NCBI RefSeq assembly: GCF_003970795.1
Contig: NZ_RWKW01000033.1
Coordinates: forward strand, 1-64,000
DNA length: 64,000 nucleotides
From: Aquibium carbonis
Lineage (GTDB): Bacteria; Pseudomonadota; Alphaproteobacteria; Rhizobiales; Rhizobiaceae
Direction of reading: 5' to 3'
The first letter of the stretch is position 1, and the number at the start of each line of letters is the position of its first letter. The notes beneath the pieces are model-generated. The model worked only from the letters and a program-made list of their open reading frames with translations, was not told where the DNA came from and did no database searches. A program made the position numbers and the translations under genes. Positions 56,838 through 64,000 of this stretch are shown here, one piece after another.

Positions 56838-57623
56838 TCAGCCGCCATAGACGTCGAAGTCGAAGTACTTCTCGTTGATGGCCTGGTACTTGCCGTTGGC
56901 GCGGATCGCGTCGATCGCCTGGCTGAACCTGTCGGCCAGTTCGGTCTCGCCCTTGCGGACAGCGATCCCGGCGCCCGGGCCGTGGATCTCTTCCACAGGC
57001 GTGATCGTGCCGACAATCTTGCAGCACTCGCCGTCGGGCGTGGCCAACCATTCAGACAGCACCACCACGTCATCGTTGACGGCGTCGAGGCGGCCATTGG
57101 CCAGGTCGAGCTGATACTCCTGCGCGGTCGGATAGGCGCGTATGTCGCTGTCCGTGTAGGTAGCTTCCGAGAAGTTGAAATGCGTGGTCGCGCCCTGCGC
57201 ACCAACGGTCTTGCCGGCGAGGGCTTCTTTGGTCACGCCAGTGATGTCGGTGTCTTTCGGCGCCGCGATCGCGGGCGGGGTGTTGTAGTACTTCTTGGAA
57301 AAGTCGACCTGCTCTGAACGTTCCGGCGTGATCGACATGGAAGCGATGATGGCGTCGAACTTGCCTGCCTGGAGCGCCGGAATGATGCCGTCCCAATCCT
57401 GCGTGATGAACTCGCATTCGGCATTCATCTCTTCGCAAAGCGCACGGGCGATGTCGATATCGAAGCCTTCGAGTTGGCCCGCAGATGTCAGGTTGTTGAA
57501 GGGTGGATACGCACCCTCGGTACCGATCCTGATCTTCATTCGGTCCTGCGCGTGGGAGGCGCCGACTGTTAAGACTAAAGCTGCGGCCGAAAGCGCAAGC
57601 GCGAGACGCGTCGTGGTTTTCAT
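56838..57623 (-). CDS. Amino-acid ABC transporter substrate-binding protein
   Basis: 261-residue periplasmic binding protein, signal peptide MKTTTRLALALSAAALVLTVG...AHA|Q. Family signature GTEGAYPPFNNLTSAGQLEGFDIDIARALCEEM (type 3 binding proteins), then DGIIPALQAGKFDAIIASMSITPERSEQVDFSKKYY. Resembles lysine/arginine/ornithine or octopine-type binding proteins. GAGGAGAAC lies before ATG 57623. First gene of the importer operon; no riboswitch or operator was picked out upstream. Confidence 0.93.
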   Translation of the reverse strand: MKTTTRLALALSAAALVLTVGASHAQDRMKIRIGTEGAYPPFNNLTSAGQLEGFDIDIARALCEEMNAECEFITQDWDGIIPALQAGKFDAIIASMSITPERSEQVDFSKKYYNTPPAIAAPKDTDITGVTKEALAGKTVGAQGATTHFNFSEATYTDSDIRAYPTAQEYQLDLANGRLDAVNDDVVVLSEWLATPDGECCKIVGTITPVEEIHGPGAGIAVRKGETELADRFSQAIDAIRANGKYQAINEKYFDFDVYGG

Positions 57624-57777
57624 GGTTCTCCTCATATTATTCTTGTCCCTGGTTGGCGAAGTTCCGCCGTGCTCCCAGGGCGACCGGCGTTCAGACCCAG
57701 CCTGAAACGATACTCCCACTGTTTTCGAGCGAAACGCAACCGCAAAGCACGTGCGCCGCGCCAATGTTTCAGGCCGA

Positions 57778-58293
57778 TCAGTCCAGTCCGGTCAACGCGG
57801 CAATGAAATCGGCGATGCCGTGGACATCGTCTAACCCGAAGGCGGGCAGGTGGCCGCCGACGACGGGATGGTCGGCCGCGATCGCCACCACATTGGGGAT
57901 CGAGCCGGCGAGTGGCTTCGTCTCGCGCGCGTCCACTCTCCGCACCTCGATCTTGCTGTGGTTTTCCGTCTTGTAGCCTTCAACTAGGACCAGATCGCAG
58001 GGCGAAAGCTTCGCGATCATATCATCCAGCGTCGGTTCGAGGGCGCCGTCGTGTTCGTGCATAAGCGCCCAGCGGCGGCCGGACACGATCGCGACCTCGC
58101 CTGCGCCGGCCGCGCGGTGGCGAAAGGTATCGGTACCTTCGCGATCGATGTCGAAATCGTGATGCGCGTGCTTGACCGTCGCGACCCGCTTGCCGCGGCG
58201 GCGAAACTCGGCGACGAGCCGCTCGGTAAGCGTCGTCTTGCCGGAGTTCTTCCACCCGGTGATGCCGAAGATGCGGTGCTGCTGCGTGGTCAC
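57778..58293 (-). CDS. mobB: Molybdopterin-guanine dinucleotide biosynthesis protein MobB
   Basis: 171-residue P-loop GTPase-like adapter of the molybdenum cofactor pathway, aiding MobA in adding GMP to molybdopterin. P-loop GWKNSGKTTLTERL near residue 11, VATVKHAHHDFDID, the DTFRHRAAGAGEVAIVSGRR block, and DLVLVEGYKTENHSKIEV. Start GTG 58293; ribosome site weak. Downstream of the MFS and DMT exporters and moaA on the same strand. Confidence 0.93.
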   Translation of the reverse strand: MTTQQHRIFGITGWKNSGKTTLTERLVAEFRRRGKRVATVKHAHHDFDIDREGTDTFRHRAAGAGEVAIVSGRRWALMHEHDGALEPTLDDMIAKLSPCDLVLVEGYKTENHSKIEVRRVDARETKPLAGSIPNVVAIAADHPVVGGHLPAFGLDDVHGIADFIAALTGLD

Positions 58294-58383
58294 GTGTCTG
58301 CTCTCGCTGGATTGCCGGGCCGGAAGGCGGTTGCGAGCCCCGGTTATCATTGCAAACGACGACCTAAAAGCCCCGTCGGGCGC

Positions 58384-59631
58384 TCAGCCGGCTCCCGGCT
58401 TCCCGTCTCCGTCAAGCGGGCCGGCGACGCGATCGACATGCATGCCGTAGAGCGTGGCGCAGATTGCAAGGACAGACGATCCAACCATGACGGCGAACAG
58501 CGGGTAGGGGCCGCTCTCGACGGAGAGCATCGCGCCGGCCAGAACCGACAATACCGCGCCGCCGCCCATCTGGATTGCGCCACCAAGTCCGGATGCCGAT
58601 CCCGCAAGCTTGGGGCGTACGCTGACGATCCCGGCATAGGCGGTAGGCAATGACATCCCGTTTCCGACACCGACGAGGCCGGTCGGCAGGAAAAGGCTGA
58701 CGGGGTGGTCGAAGCCGAGGGCGAAAAGGGCGATGCCTAGCATACCGCCGAGCGAAGCGGCGATGTTGCCGGCGATCATCAGTTTGTTGCGGCCAATGCG
58801 GGTCGAGAATCGAGCTGTCAGGAAGTTGCCCGCCATGTAGCCGATCGAAACGAGAACGAAGTAGAATCCGTAGGTCGAAGGCCCGATGCCGAGCATTTCA
58901 CTTGCGACATAGGGACCGCCGCCAAGAAAGGCAAAGAACGCGCCCGCTGTAAAGGCGGCAGTTAATGTGTAGGACCAGAAGCGGCGCGAGGCGATCAGCT
59001 CCGGATAAACCTTGAACTGGGCACCAAGACTGGCCATTGGCGTCCGATTGGTTTCATTGAGATCGAGATAGACAACCAGCATGGCGACGAGGCCGTAAAC
59101 CAGGGTGAGGACGAATGTCGCCCGCCAGCCATAGAACTCGTCGAGCAGGCCTCCGAAGGCCGGTGCCACCATCGGTACCAGCGCCATGCCCATGGTGATG
59201 TAGCCGATGCGGCTAGCGGACTTGTCACTGTCGACGGTGTCGCGAACCACGGCCCGCGAGATCACCATGCCGCCGGCGGCGAAGGCCTGAAAAAAGCGCA
59301 GGACCAAGAGCATCTCGATGGACTGAACGAAGACCGACATAAGACTGCTGATGACGAAGATTCCCAGGCAGCCAAGCAGGACAGGGCGTCGCCCGTACAG
59401 ATCGGAAGCCGGTCCGATGAGAAGTTGCAACCCGGCCGTCGCAAACAGGTAGATCGACACCATCAACTGAACCACGGCGTAATCCGTCGACAGATCACGC
59501 GCAATGGAAGGGAGAGAGGGAAGGAACACGTTCATGGCGAGAGCGCTTGAAGCGGTCGCGATCACCAGCGTGAGGATATGCGGCGAGCGCGGCCGTAGCG
59601 CCCGCGCCGAGGGATCAGCGGATGTGGTCAT
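58384..59631 (-). CDS. Multidrug effflux MFS transporter (Bcr/CflA family)
   Basis: 415-residue permease with 12 helices. Motif A GPASDLYGRRPVLLGCLGIFV between helices 2 and 3 and motif C-type Gly-rich helix 5 (MGMALVPMVAPAFGGLL) mark drug:proton antiporters of the Bcr/CflA type. Start at ATG 59631. Ten-base spacing to the upstream EamA gene; the two exporters may be co-transcribed between moaA and mobB. Substrates unknown. Confidence 0.9.
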   Translation of the reverse strand: MTTSADPSARALRPRSPHILTLVIATASSALAMNVFLPSLPSIARDLSTDYAVVQLMVSIYLFATAGLQLLIGPASDLYGRRPVLLGCLGIFVISSLMSVFVQSIEMLLVLRFFQAFAAGGMVISRAVVRDTVDSDKSASRIGYITMGMALVPMVAPAFGGLLDEFYGWRATFVLTLVYGLVAMLVVYLDLNETNRTPMASLGAQFKVYPELIASRRFWSYTLTAAFTAGAFFAFLGGGPYVASEMLGIGPSTYGFYFVLVSIGYMAGNFLTARFSTRIGRNKLMIAGNIAASLGGMLGIALFALGFDHPVSLFLPTGLVGVGNGMSLPTAYAGIVSVRPKLAGSASGLGGAIQMGGGAVLSVLAGAMLSVESGPYPLFAVMVGSSVLAICATLYGMHVDRVAGPLDGDGKPGAG

Positions 59632-59640
59632 TGCCGGCTC

Positions 59641-60561
59641 TCACAATCCGTCCGGCGCCATGCCAGGCGCCGTGCTGCTGGTGACCGGACGCGTACGGCC
59701 GACGATCTGTTCTCGGTAGAGCGTGTAGAGTCCCGACGCGATCACGACGAGGGCACCGATCGTCATGGCCATGTCGGGCACATTGCCGAACACCAAATAG
59801 CCCAACAGGATAGCCCACAGGAGCGCCGTGTAGCGGAAGGGCGCGACATAGGAGATGTCGCCGACACGCATCGCCATGATGATGAACTGATAGCCGATGA
59901 CGACGAGCACGGCGGCCAGGAGAAGAAGCAGGACCTCGTTGCCGCCGACCGGCTGCCAGCCGCCATAGGGAACGATCAGCACGCCGCCGGTTGCGGTGAC
60001 GGCGGCGGCCGTGGCCGTGGTGATGAAGAGCGAGGGGATGGCTTTGCTGACGCGCTTGGTCGCGAGGTCACGAATGACGCAGAAAAACACGCAACCGAGC
60101 GCATAAAGCGAGTAGGTGCTGAACCCCTCGAGTCCCGGCCGCACGATAATGAGAACACCTGAAAGGCCGGCCCCGATTGCCAGCCAACGTCGCCAGCCCA
60201 CCGGCTCCGAGAAAAAAAGCGCTGCACCCATCGTCACCCCTAGCGGCAGGGCCTGCAGAATCGCTGAGACGTTGGCAAGTGGCAGATGGGCAAGCGCAGT
60301 GAGGAAGCACAGGGTTGCAAAGACTTCACCGCTCACACGCAGCGCGACCATCCTGTCGAAAACACCCGCCGGCATCCTCAGCGCCCCGCGGTGCCAGGCG
60401 ATTACACCTACCAAAATGGTGGCGAAGCCGCCTCGGATGAACATGATCTGCGCCATTGTGAGCGAATCGGTCACGGCTTTGGCCAGGGCATCGTTCATGG
60501 TGAAGCCGGCCATCGAGATGGCCATGAACAGCGCGCCGCGAAGATTGTGGGAAAGAGCCAA
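59641..60561 (-). CDS. EamA/DMT family transporter
   Basis: 306-residue permease with ten helices in two EamA repeats: GALFMAISMAGFTMNDALAKAV at the start and, in the second half, YQFIIMAMRVGDISYVAPFRYTALLWAILLGYLVFG. The TTG at 60561 with GGAAAC upstream gives the family length; an ATG further upstream at 60681 would add 40 basic residues. Likely a metabolite exporter. It lies directly between moaA and the MFS gene. Confidence 0.85.
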   Translation of the reverse strand: MALSHNLRGALFMAISMAGFTMNDALAKAVTDSLTMAQIMFIRGGFATILVGVIAWHRGALRMPAGVFDRMVALRVSGEVFATLCFLTALAHLPLANVSAILQALPLGVTMGAALFFSEPVGWRRWLAIGAGLSGVLIIVRPGLEGFSTYSLYALGCVFFCVIRDLATKRVSKAIPSLFITTATAAAVTATGGVLIVPYGGWQPVGGNEVLLLLLAAVLVVIGYQFIIMAMRVGDISYVAPFRYTALLWAILLGYLVFGNVPDMAMTIGALVVIASGLYTLYREQIVGRTRPVTSSTAPGMAPDGL

Positions 60562-60724
60562 GACGTTTCCGGTTGTTTTCGACCGGATGTAGCACCGAAA
60601 CGCATCGTGGCAACCTGAAACGACTGGGCCAGTTGCGGCGATGCGCACCTGTTTCCCCACCAGCGTGCAAGATGTCGACATTCCGTTTGGCGAACCGCCC
60701 GTCAGCAGGCCAGCCTCGACCCAG

Positions 60725-61750
60725 TCAGCCGCCAGTCACGCTCATATGACGGGGAACAGAGGGGCGGTTGGTGCGACGGTCGATGACGAAGTCGTGGCCC
60801 TTCGGCTTGCGCCCGATCGCCTCGTCGATGGCCTGTGACAAGAGATCATTGCCCTCTGAGGCGCGGAGCGGGGCACGCAGGTCGGCGGCGTCCTCTTGGC
60901 CCAGGCACATATAGAGAGTTCCGGTGCATGTGAGCCGGACGCGGTTGCAACTCTCGCAGAAATTGTGCGTCATCGGCGTTATGAAACCGAGACGGCCGCC
61001 GGTCTCGGCGACCTGGACATAGCGGGCTGGGCCGCCCGTGCGATAGGGGATATCATTTAGGGTGAACTGTTGCTCCAGCCGTGCGCGGAGGAGGGAAAGG
61101 GGCATGTACTGGTCGGTGCGGTCGGCGTCGATCTCGCCCATGGGCATTGTTTCGATAACGGTCAGGTCCATGCCGCGGCCGTTAGCCCAACGCAGCAGAT
61201 CAGGAATTTCCTCGTCGTTGAAGCCTTTGAGCGCGACAGCGTTGATCTTGATCGCAATGCCTGCCGCCTGGGCGGCTTCTAGGCCTTCCAGAACGCGGGA
61301 GAGGTCGCCCCATCGCGTGATCGTGCGGAACTTCCCGGGGTCGAGCGTGTCGATCGAAACATTGATGCGCCTGACGCCGCAATCGGCGAGTTCGGCCGCA
61401 AAACGCGAAAGCTGCGAGCCGTTGGTTGTGAGTGTCAATTCCTTCAGCGCGCCGCTGTCGAGATGACGCGAAAGCTGGCGCACGAGATGCATGACGTTCT
61501 TACGCACGAGCGGTTCGCCGCCGGTCAGCCGGAGCTTGCGCACGCCTTTTTCGACAAAGGCGGTGCAAAGGCGATCGAGTTCCTCGAGCGACAGGAGGTC
61601 CTTCTTGGGCAGGAACGTCATGTCTTCAGCCATGCAATACGTACAGCGGAAGTCGCAGCGATCGGTGACTGAGACACGAAGATATTCGATCGACCTCCCG
61701 AACGGGTCGATCATCTCTGCCTCATGCCGGCTGCCGTGAGCGATATCCAT
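60725..61750 (-). CDS. moaA: GTP 3',8-cyclase (molybdenum cofactor biosynthesis protein A)
   Basis: 341-residue radical-SAM enzyme, first step of molybdopterin synthesis. N-terminal cluster [22 protein letters not shown] (CxxxCxxC), [12 protein letters not shown], and the C-terminal second cluster [19 protein letters not shown]. The protein ends in the GG pair typical of MoaA. ATG 61750; GAG-rich leader. No molybdenum-cofactor riboswitch was recognised in the 167-bp upstream spacer, which is shared with the divergent DUF971 gene. Confidence 0.96.
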   Translation of the reverse strand: MDIAHGSRHEAEMIDPFGRSIEYLRVSVTDRCDFRCTYCMAEDMTFLPKKDLLSLEELDRLCTAFVEKGVRKLRLTGGEPLVRKNVMHLVRQLSRHLDSGALKELTLTTNGSQLSRFAAELADCGVRRINVSIDTLDPGKFRTITRWGDLSRVLEGLEAAQAAGIAIKINAVALKGFNDEEIPDLLRWANGRGMDLTVIETMPMGEIDADRTDQYMPLSLLRARLEQQFTLNDIPYRTGGPARYVQVAETGGRLGFITPMTHNFCESCNRVRLTCTGTLYMCLGQEDAADLRAPLRASEGNDLLSQAIDEAIGRKPKGHDFVIDRRTNRPSVPRHMSVTGG

Positions 61751-61917
61751 GTCGTATTTCCTGTCCGCTCCGTCTCGTCGCGGTGCTTCCCGTCGAATGT
61801 CGTGCCCGAGAATGCCATCGTCAAGTCATCGACATGAAACTAGCATTGCTGCTGTAGTCCCGGCAATGCAACGCGACTAGGTTGGGCCTGCTCGAATCTG
61901 CCGCAGGACACCGGACC

Positions 61918-62271
61918 ATGACAGCTCCTATCGAATTGCGCGTATCGAAGGATCGCCGCATGCTCTCTGTCGCCTTCGCTGGGCGCGATCCGATAGCGCT
62001 CGATGCGGAGTACCTGCGCGTCACCTCGCCTTCGGCCGAGGTGCAGGGGCACTCGCCAGAGCAGCGCGTGACCGTACCTGGCAAGCGTGACGTCACGATC
62101 CTGAAGATGGAACCAGTCGGCAACTACGCCGTGCGCATCACATTTGACGACATGCATGACACCGGCATTTTCACTTGGTCCTACCTGCGCCAGCTTGGCG
62201 AGGAAAAGACACAGCGATGGGCAGCCTATCTGGCGGAACTGGAGACGAAGGGGCTGACCCGCGACAGATAA
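61918..62271 (+). CDS. DUF971 / gamma-butyrobetaine hydroxylase-like N-terminal domain protein
   Basis: 117-residue stand-alone DUF971 domain: LRVSKDRRMLSVAFAGRDPIALDAEYLRVTSPSAEVQGH, then MEPVGNYAVRITFDDMHDTGIFTWSYLRQLGEEK. The domain binds metal in some proteins and may have an Fe-S related role. It is divergent from moaA, a pairing also seen elsewhere in the class. Start ATG 61918; a GTTGGG-to-ATG extension from 61882 adds only 12 residues. Confidence 0.85.
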   Translation: MTAPIELRVSKDRRMLSVAFAGRDPIALDAEYLRVTSPSAEVQGHSPEQRVTVPGKRDVTILKMEPVGNYAVRITFDDMHDTGIFTWSYLRQLGEEKTQRWAAYLAELETKGLTRDR

Positions 62272-62352
62272 GGCATGCACGAAGTTCTTTCCACCCAATT
62301 CGCCCTGTTGCGAGGAACGGCGCTGCCGCCAGAGTGCGAGTTCGGTCGACGC

Positions 62353-62369
62353 GACGCTTTCAAAGCGTC
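62353..62369. promoter_or_regulatory. GACGCTTT-C-AAAGCGTC inverted repeat before azlC
   Basis: Perfect 8-bp arms with one central base, in the 213-bp spacer before azlC. Candidate operator or short hairpin; nothing else was recognised in the spacer. Confidence 0.3.
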
Positions 62370-62484
62370 CGCGGCGACGCTTCTGCCTCTTAAGGTTCAC
62401 CGACGAACATCTACTGGCTCAAGCGAATTGAACTGACAGGGCAGGGGGGCTGACCTATACACCGGCCGTCCTGAGGAGGTTCGG

Positions 62485-63243
62485 TTGTCCGTCGCCACGT
62501 CCACACGCAAAGCTTTCGCGTCGGAATTCTGGCGCGGGACACGGAGGGGCATTCCGGTGATCGTCGCGTCCGCGCCTTTCGGTGTCCTGTTTGGCGCTCT
62601 TGCAGTGCAGACTGGATTCACTGTTGGCGAGGCGGTGCTGATGAGCGCCACGGTCTTTGCTGGCGCAAGCCAGATGGTGGGCATCGAATTGTTCGGCAAG
62701 TCGATTCCTGCCTGGATGATCGTGCTCTCCGTCTTTGCCGTGAATTTTCGGCACGTGCTCTATTCGGCTGCGTTCGGTCGCAGGACCGCTCATTGGTCTG
62801 TGCCTCGGAAGGCATTCGCGTTTTTCTTTCTGGCCGATCCCCAATTCGCTGAAAGCGAGCGCAAGGTCGAAGCCGGGGAGACGATCGGCTTTGTCTGGTA
62901 CATGGGCCTCGCCCTGCCAATGTATGGACTCTGGGTCCTCAATACTTGGCTGGGGGCGCTGTTCGGACGGTTGATCCCCGATACCCACGCGCTCGGTCTG
63001 GACTACCTCTTGCCGATCTACTTTGTCGGAATGCTGATGGGCTTCCGCAAGCGGCCGCTCTGGCTTCCGGTCGTCATCGCCAGTGGCGCAGCCGCCATGG
63101 TCGCGCATTCATGGGTTGGATCGCCCTGGCACGTGTCGATCGGGGCTACCGCAGGAATCCTTCTCGCCGCCTTCATGCCGGTGAACGCCGCTGCACGCAC
63201 AGATGCCGCCTCTAGAAAGGGTATTACGGGAGATCCGACATGA
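62485..63243 (+). CDS. azlC: AzlC family branched-chain amino acid exporter subunit
   Basis: 252-residue membrane protein with the AzlC pattern: FWRGTRRGIPVIVASAPFGVLFGALAVQ, MSATVFAGASQMVGIELFG, VNFRHVLYSAAFGRR, FFFLADPQFAESE. TTG start with GAGGAGG upstream. Together with AzlD, whose ATG overlaps its stop (ATGA), it forms a two-component exporter of branched-chain amino acids or their analogues. Confidence 0.9.
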   Translation: MSVATSTRKAFASEFWRGTRRGIPVIVASAPFGVLFGALAVQTGFTVGEAVLMSATVFAGASQMVGIELFGKSIPAWMIVLSVFAVNFRHVLYSAAFGRRTAHWSVPRKAFAFFFLADPQFAESERKVEAGETIGFVWYMGLALPMYGLWVLNTWLGALFGRLIPDTHALGLDYLLPIYFVGMLMGFRKRPLWLPVVIASGAAAMVAHSWVGSPWHVSIGATAGILLAAFMPVNAAARTDAASRKGITGDPT

Positions 63244-63536
63244 GCGAGATCGCCTGGATCGTGCTGGCCGCAGCACTGATGACCTATCTGACGCGCGCAG
63301 GTGGCCATCTCGTACTCTCGAGGTTCAGCAGGATCCATCCGCGTGTGGAGGCCGGACTCAATGCGGTACCTGCGGCGGTATTCACCACCCTGATCGCGCC
63401 CGCCGCCATGAACGCGTCGACGGCCGAGGCACTGGCTCTGGTCGCTGCCGCGCTCATCGGCCTTTGGGGCGGCATGTTCCCGGTCTTCCTCGGCGGCGGG
63501 CTGGTATTGATCGTCGGCCGCTATCTGCTCGGCTGA
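63240..63536 (+). CDS. azlD: AzlD family membrane protein
   Basis: 98 residues, three or four helices, AzlD domain: IAWIVLAAALMTYLTRAGGHLVLSR, then RVEAGLNAVPAAVFTTLIAP. Obligate partner of AzlC. ATG overlaps the azlC stop by ATGA. Nineteen bases separate its end from the convergent CoA-ester lyase gene. Confidence 0.9.
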   Translation: MSEIAWIVLAAALMTYLTRAGGHLVLSRFSRIHPRVEAGLNAVPAAVFTTLIAPAAMNASTAEALALVAAALIGLWGGMFPVFLGGGLVLIVGRYLLG

Positions 63537-63554
63537 CTGAGTTCCGGCACAGCA

Positions 63555-64000
63555 TCACCCGTTGGCGACGACGACCCGCGCGAGCAGCCTTTCGGCGCGC
63601 CGAAGATGCGGGCGGTCGTACATTTTGCCATCAATGCCAACCACGCCGACATCCCCGGCGTCGGCGAAGGCAGAAATGATCGCGCACGCCTCTGCAATTG
63701 CTTCGGACGACGGCGTGAACGCTTCATTGATGATCGGAACCTGCGCCGGGTGGATCGCCATCTTGCCAGTGAACCCATCGCGCTCCGCGTCCAGGCACTC
63801 GCGCCGCAACGCTCCCATGTTCCTGAAATCGACGTAGACGGTGTCGATCGCCGCCGTCTCCGCCCTTGCCGCAGCCAGCACGGTCATGGCGCGCGCGAGG
63901 CGAAACACGTCCGTAAAATGACCGGCATCGTCGCGTGTAGCCCTTGCCCCGACATCGGCCGACAGGTCCTCTGCGCCCCAGGTGATGCCGGCAAGCCGGG
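63555..64000 (-). CDS. CoA-ester lyase (HpcH/HpaI aldolase / citrate lyase beta family), 5' end outside the window
   Basis: C-terminal 147 codons of a CitE-like protein; the frame is open to the window edge. Visible are AGITWGAEDLSADVGARATRDD (the GAEDL metal and substrate region), IDTVYVDFRNMGALRRECLDAERDGFTGKMAIHPAQVPIINEAF and a C-terminal ID-rich end. Such enzymes cleave malyl- or citramalyl-CoA. The full length would be about 280-300 residues, so roughly half is missing. Confidence 0.88.
   Translation of the reverse strand, partial: RLAGITWGAEDLSADVGARATRDDAGHFTDVFRLARAMTVLAAARAETAAIDTVYVDFRNMGALRRECLDAERDGFTGKMAIHPAQVPIINEAFTPSSEAIAEACAIISAFADAGDVGVVGIDGKMYDRPHLRRAERLLARVVVANG

Noticed and set aside
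61751-61917. Molybdenum-cofactor riboswitch upstream of moaA
   Set aside because: No conserved Moco-motif stem pattern was seen on the minus strand.

Overview
The window is a gene-dense, high-G+C stretch of chromosome from an alphaproteobacterium, most likely a Hyphomicrobiales (Rhizobiales) member near Mesorhizobium/Phyllobacteriaceae. The basis is a ParA-like MipZ division ATPase, a BA14K-family exported protein, DUF1489 and DUF599 proteins, short intergenic heptamer repeats of a kind familiar from Mesorhizobium-like genomes, and gene orders such as gatC-gatA, queA-tgt and pyrB-pyrC-plsY-dprA. No rRNA, tRNA, CRISPR array, prophage or insertion sequence was recognised. Taxonomy is inferred from gene content only.

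Layout. 0.1-5.1 kb (minus): a translationally coupled operon of DNA photolyase, FAD oxidoreductase, DUF1365 protein and cyclopropane-fatty-acid-synthase-like methyltransferase. 5.2-14.9 kb: BA14K protein, AidB-like acyl-CoA dehydrogenase, AEC transporter, ruvX, an MBL hydrolase, gatC-GNAT-gatA and membrane proteins. 15.1-26.8 kb: a small membrane peptide, L-serine dehydratase, DUF1489, mipZ with a VWA/J-domain pair, a SPOR-domain D-Ala-D-Ala carboxypeptidase, coaD, two cyclophilins, a DMT protein, queA-tgt, DUF2177 and DUF4864. 27.1-31.6 kb: the ATP-grasp / alpha-E / transglutaminase / Anbu peptidase cluster, interrupted by a four-helix-bundle gene with repeats. 31.6-40.3 kb: a MarR regulator, an aromatic amino-acid decarboxylase, glpR-glpK and pyrB-pyrC'-plsY-dprA.

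40.4-48.8 kb: a 3-hydroxybenzoate 4-monooxygenase-like gene divergent from a MarR regulator, a truncated response regulator in a gene-poor patch, dusA, a chemoreceptor with a CheR/CheB tether, a TSUP permease, an aspartic protease and a DUF1289 protein. 49.0-58 kb: cobT, a sensor histidine kinase, a GST, a UDG-family protein, an Lrp regulator, and a polar amino-acid ABC importer (binding protein and two permeases, no ATPase) followed by a beta-hydroxyacid dehydrogenase and a DNA-alkylation-repair HEAT protein. 57.8-64 kb: mobB, an MFS and a DMT exporter, moaA, a DUF971 protein, azlC-azlD, and the 3' part of a CoA-ester lyase cut by the window edge.

The most notable points are: the Anbu cluster with its inserted module, whose start codon appears to be ACG; a Tgt that has lost three of four zinc ligands; a GatA with about 35 extra residues between its catalytic serines; a PyrC without the metal-binding HxH; and a perfect 20-bp inverted repeat containing the stop codon of a histidine kinase.
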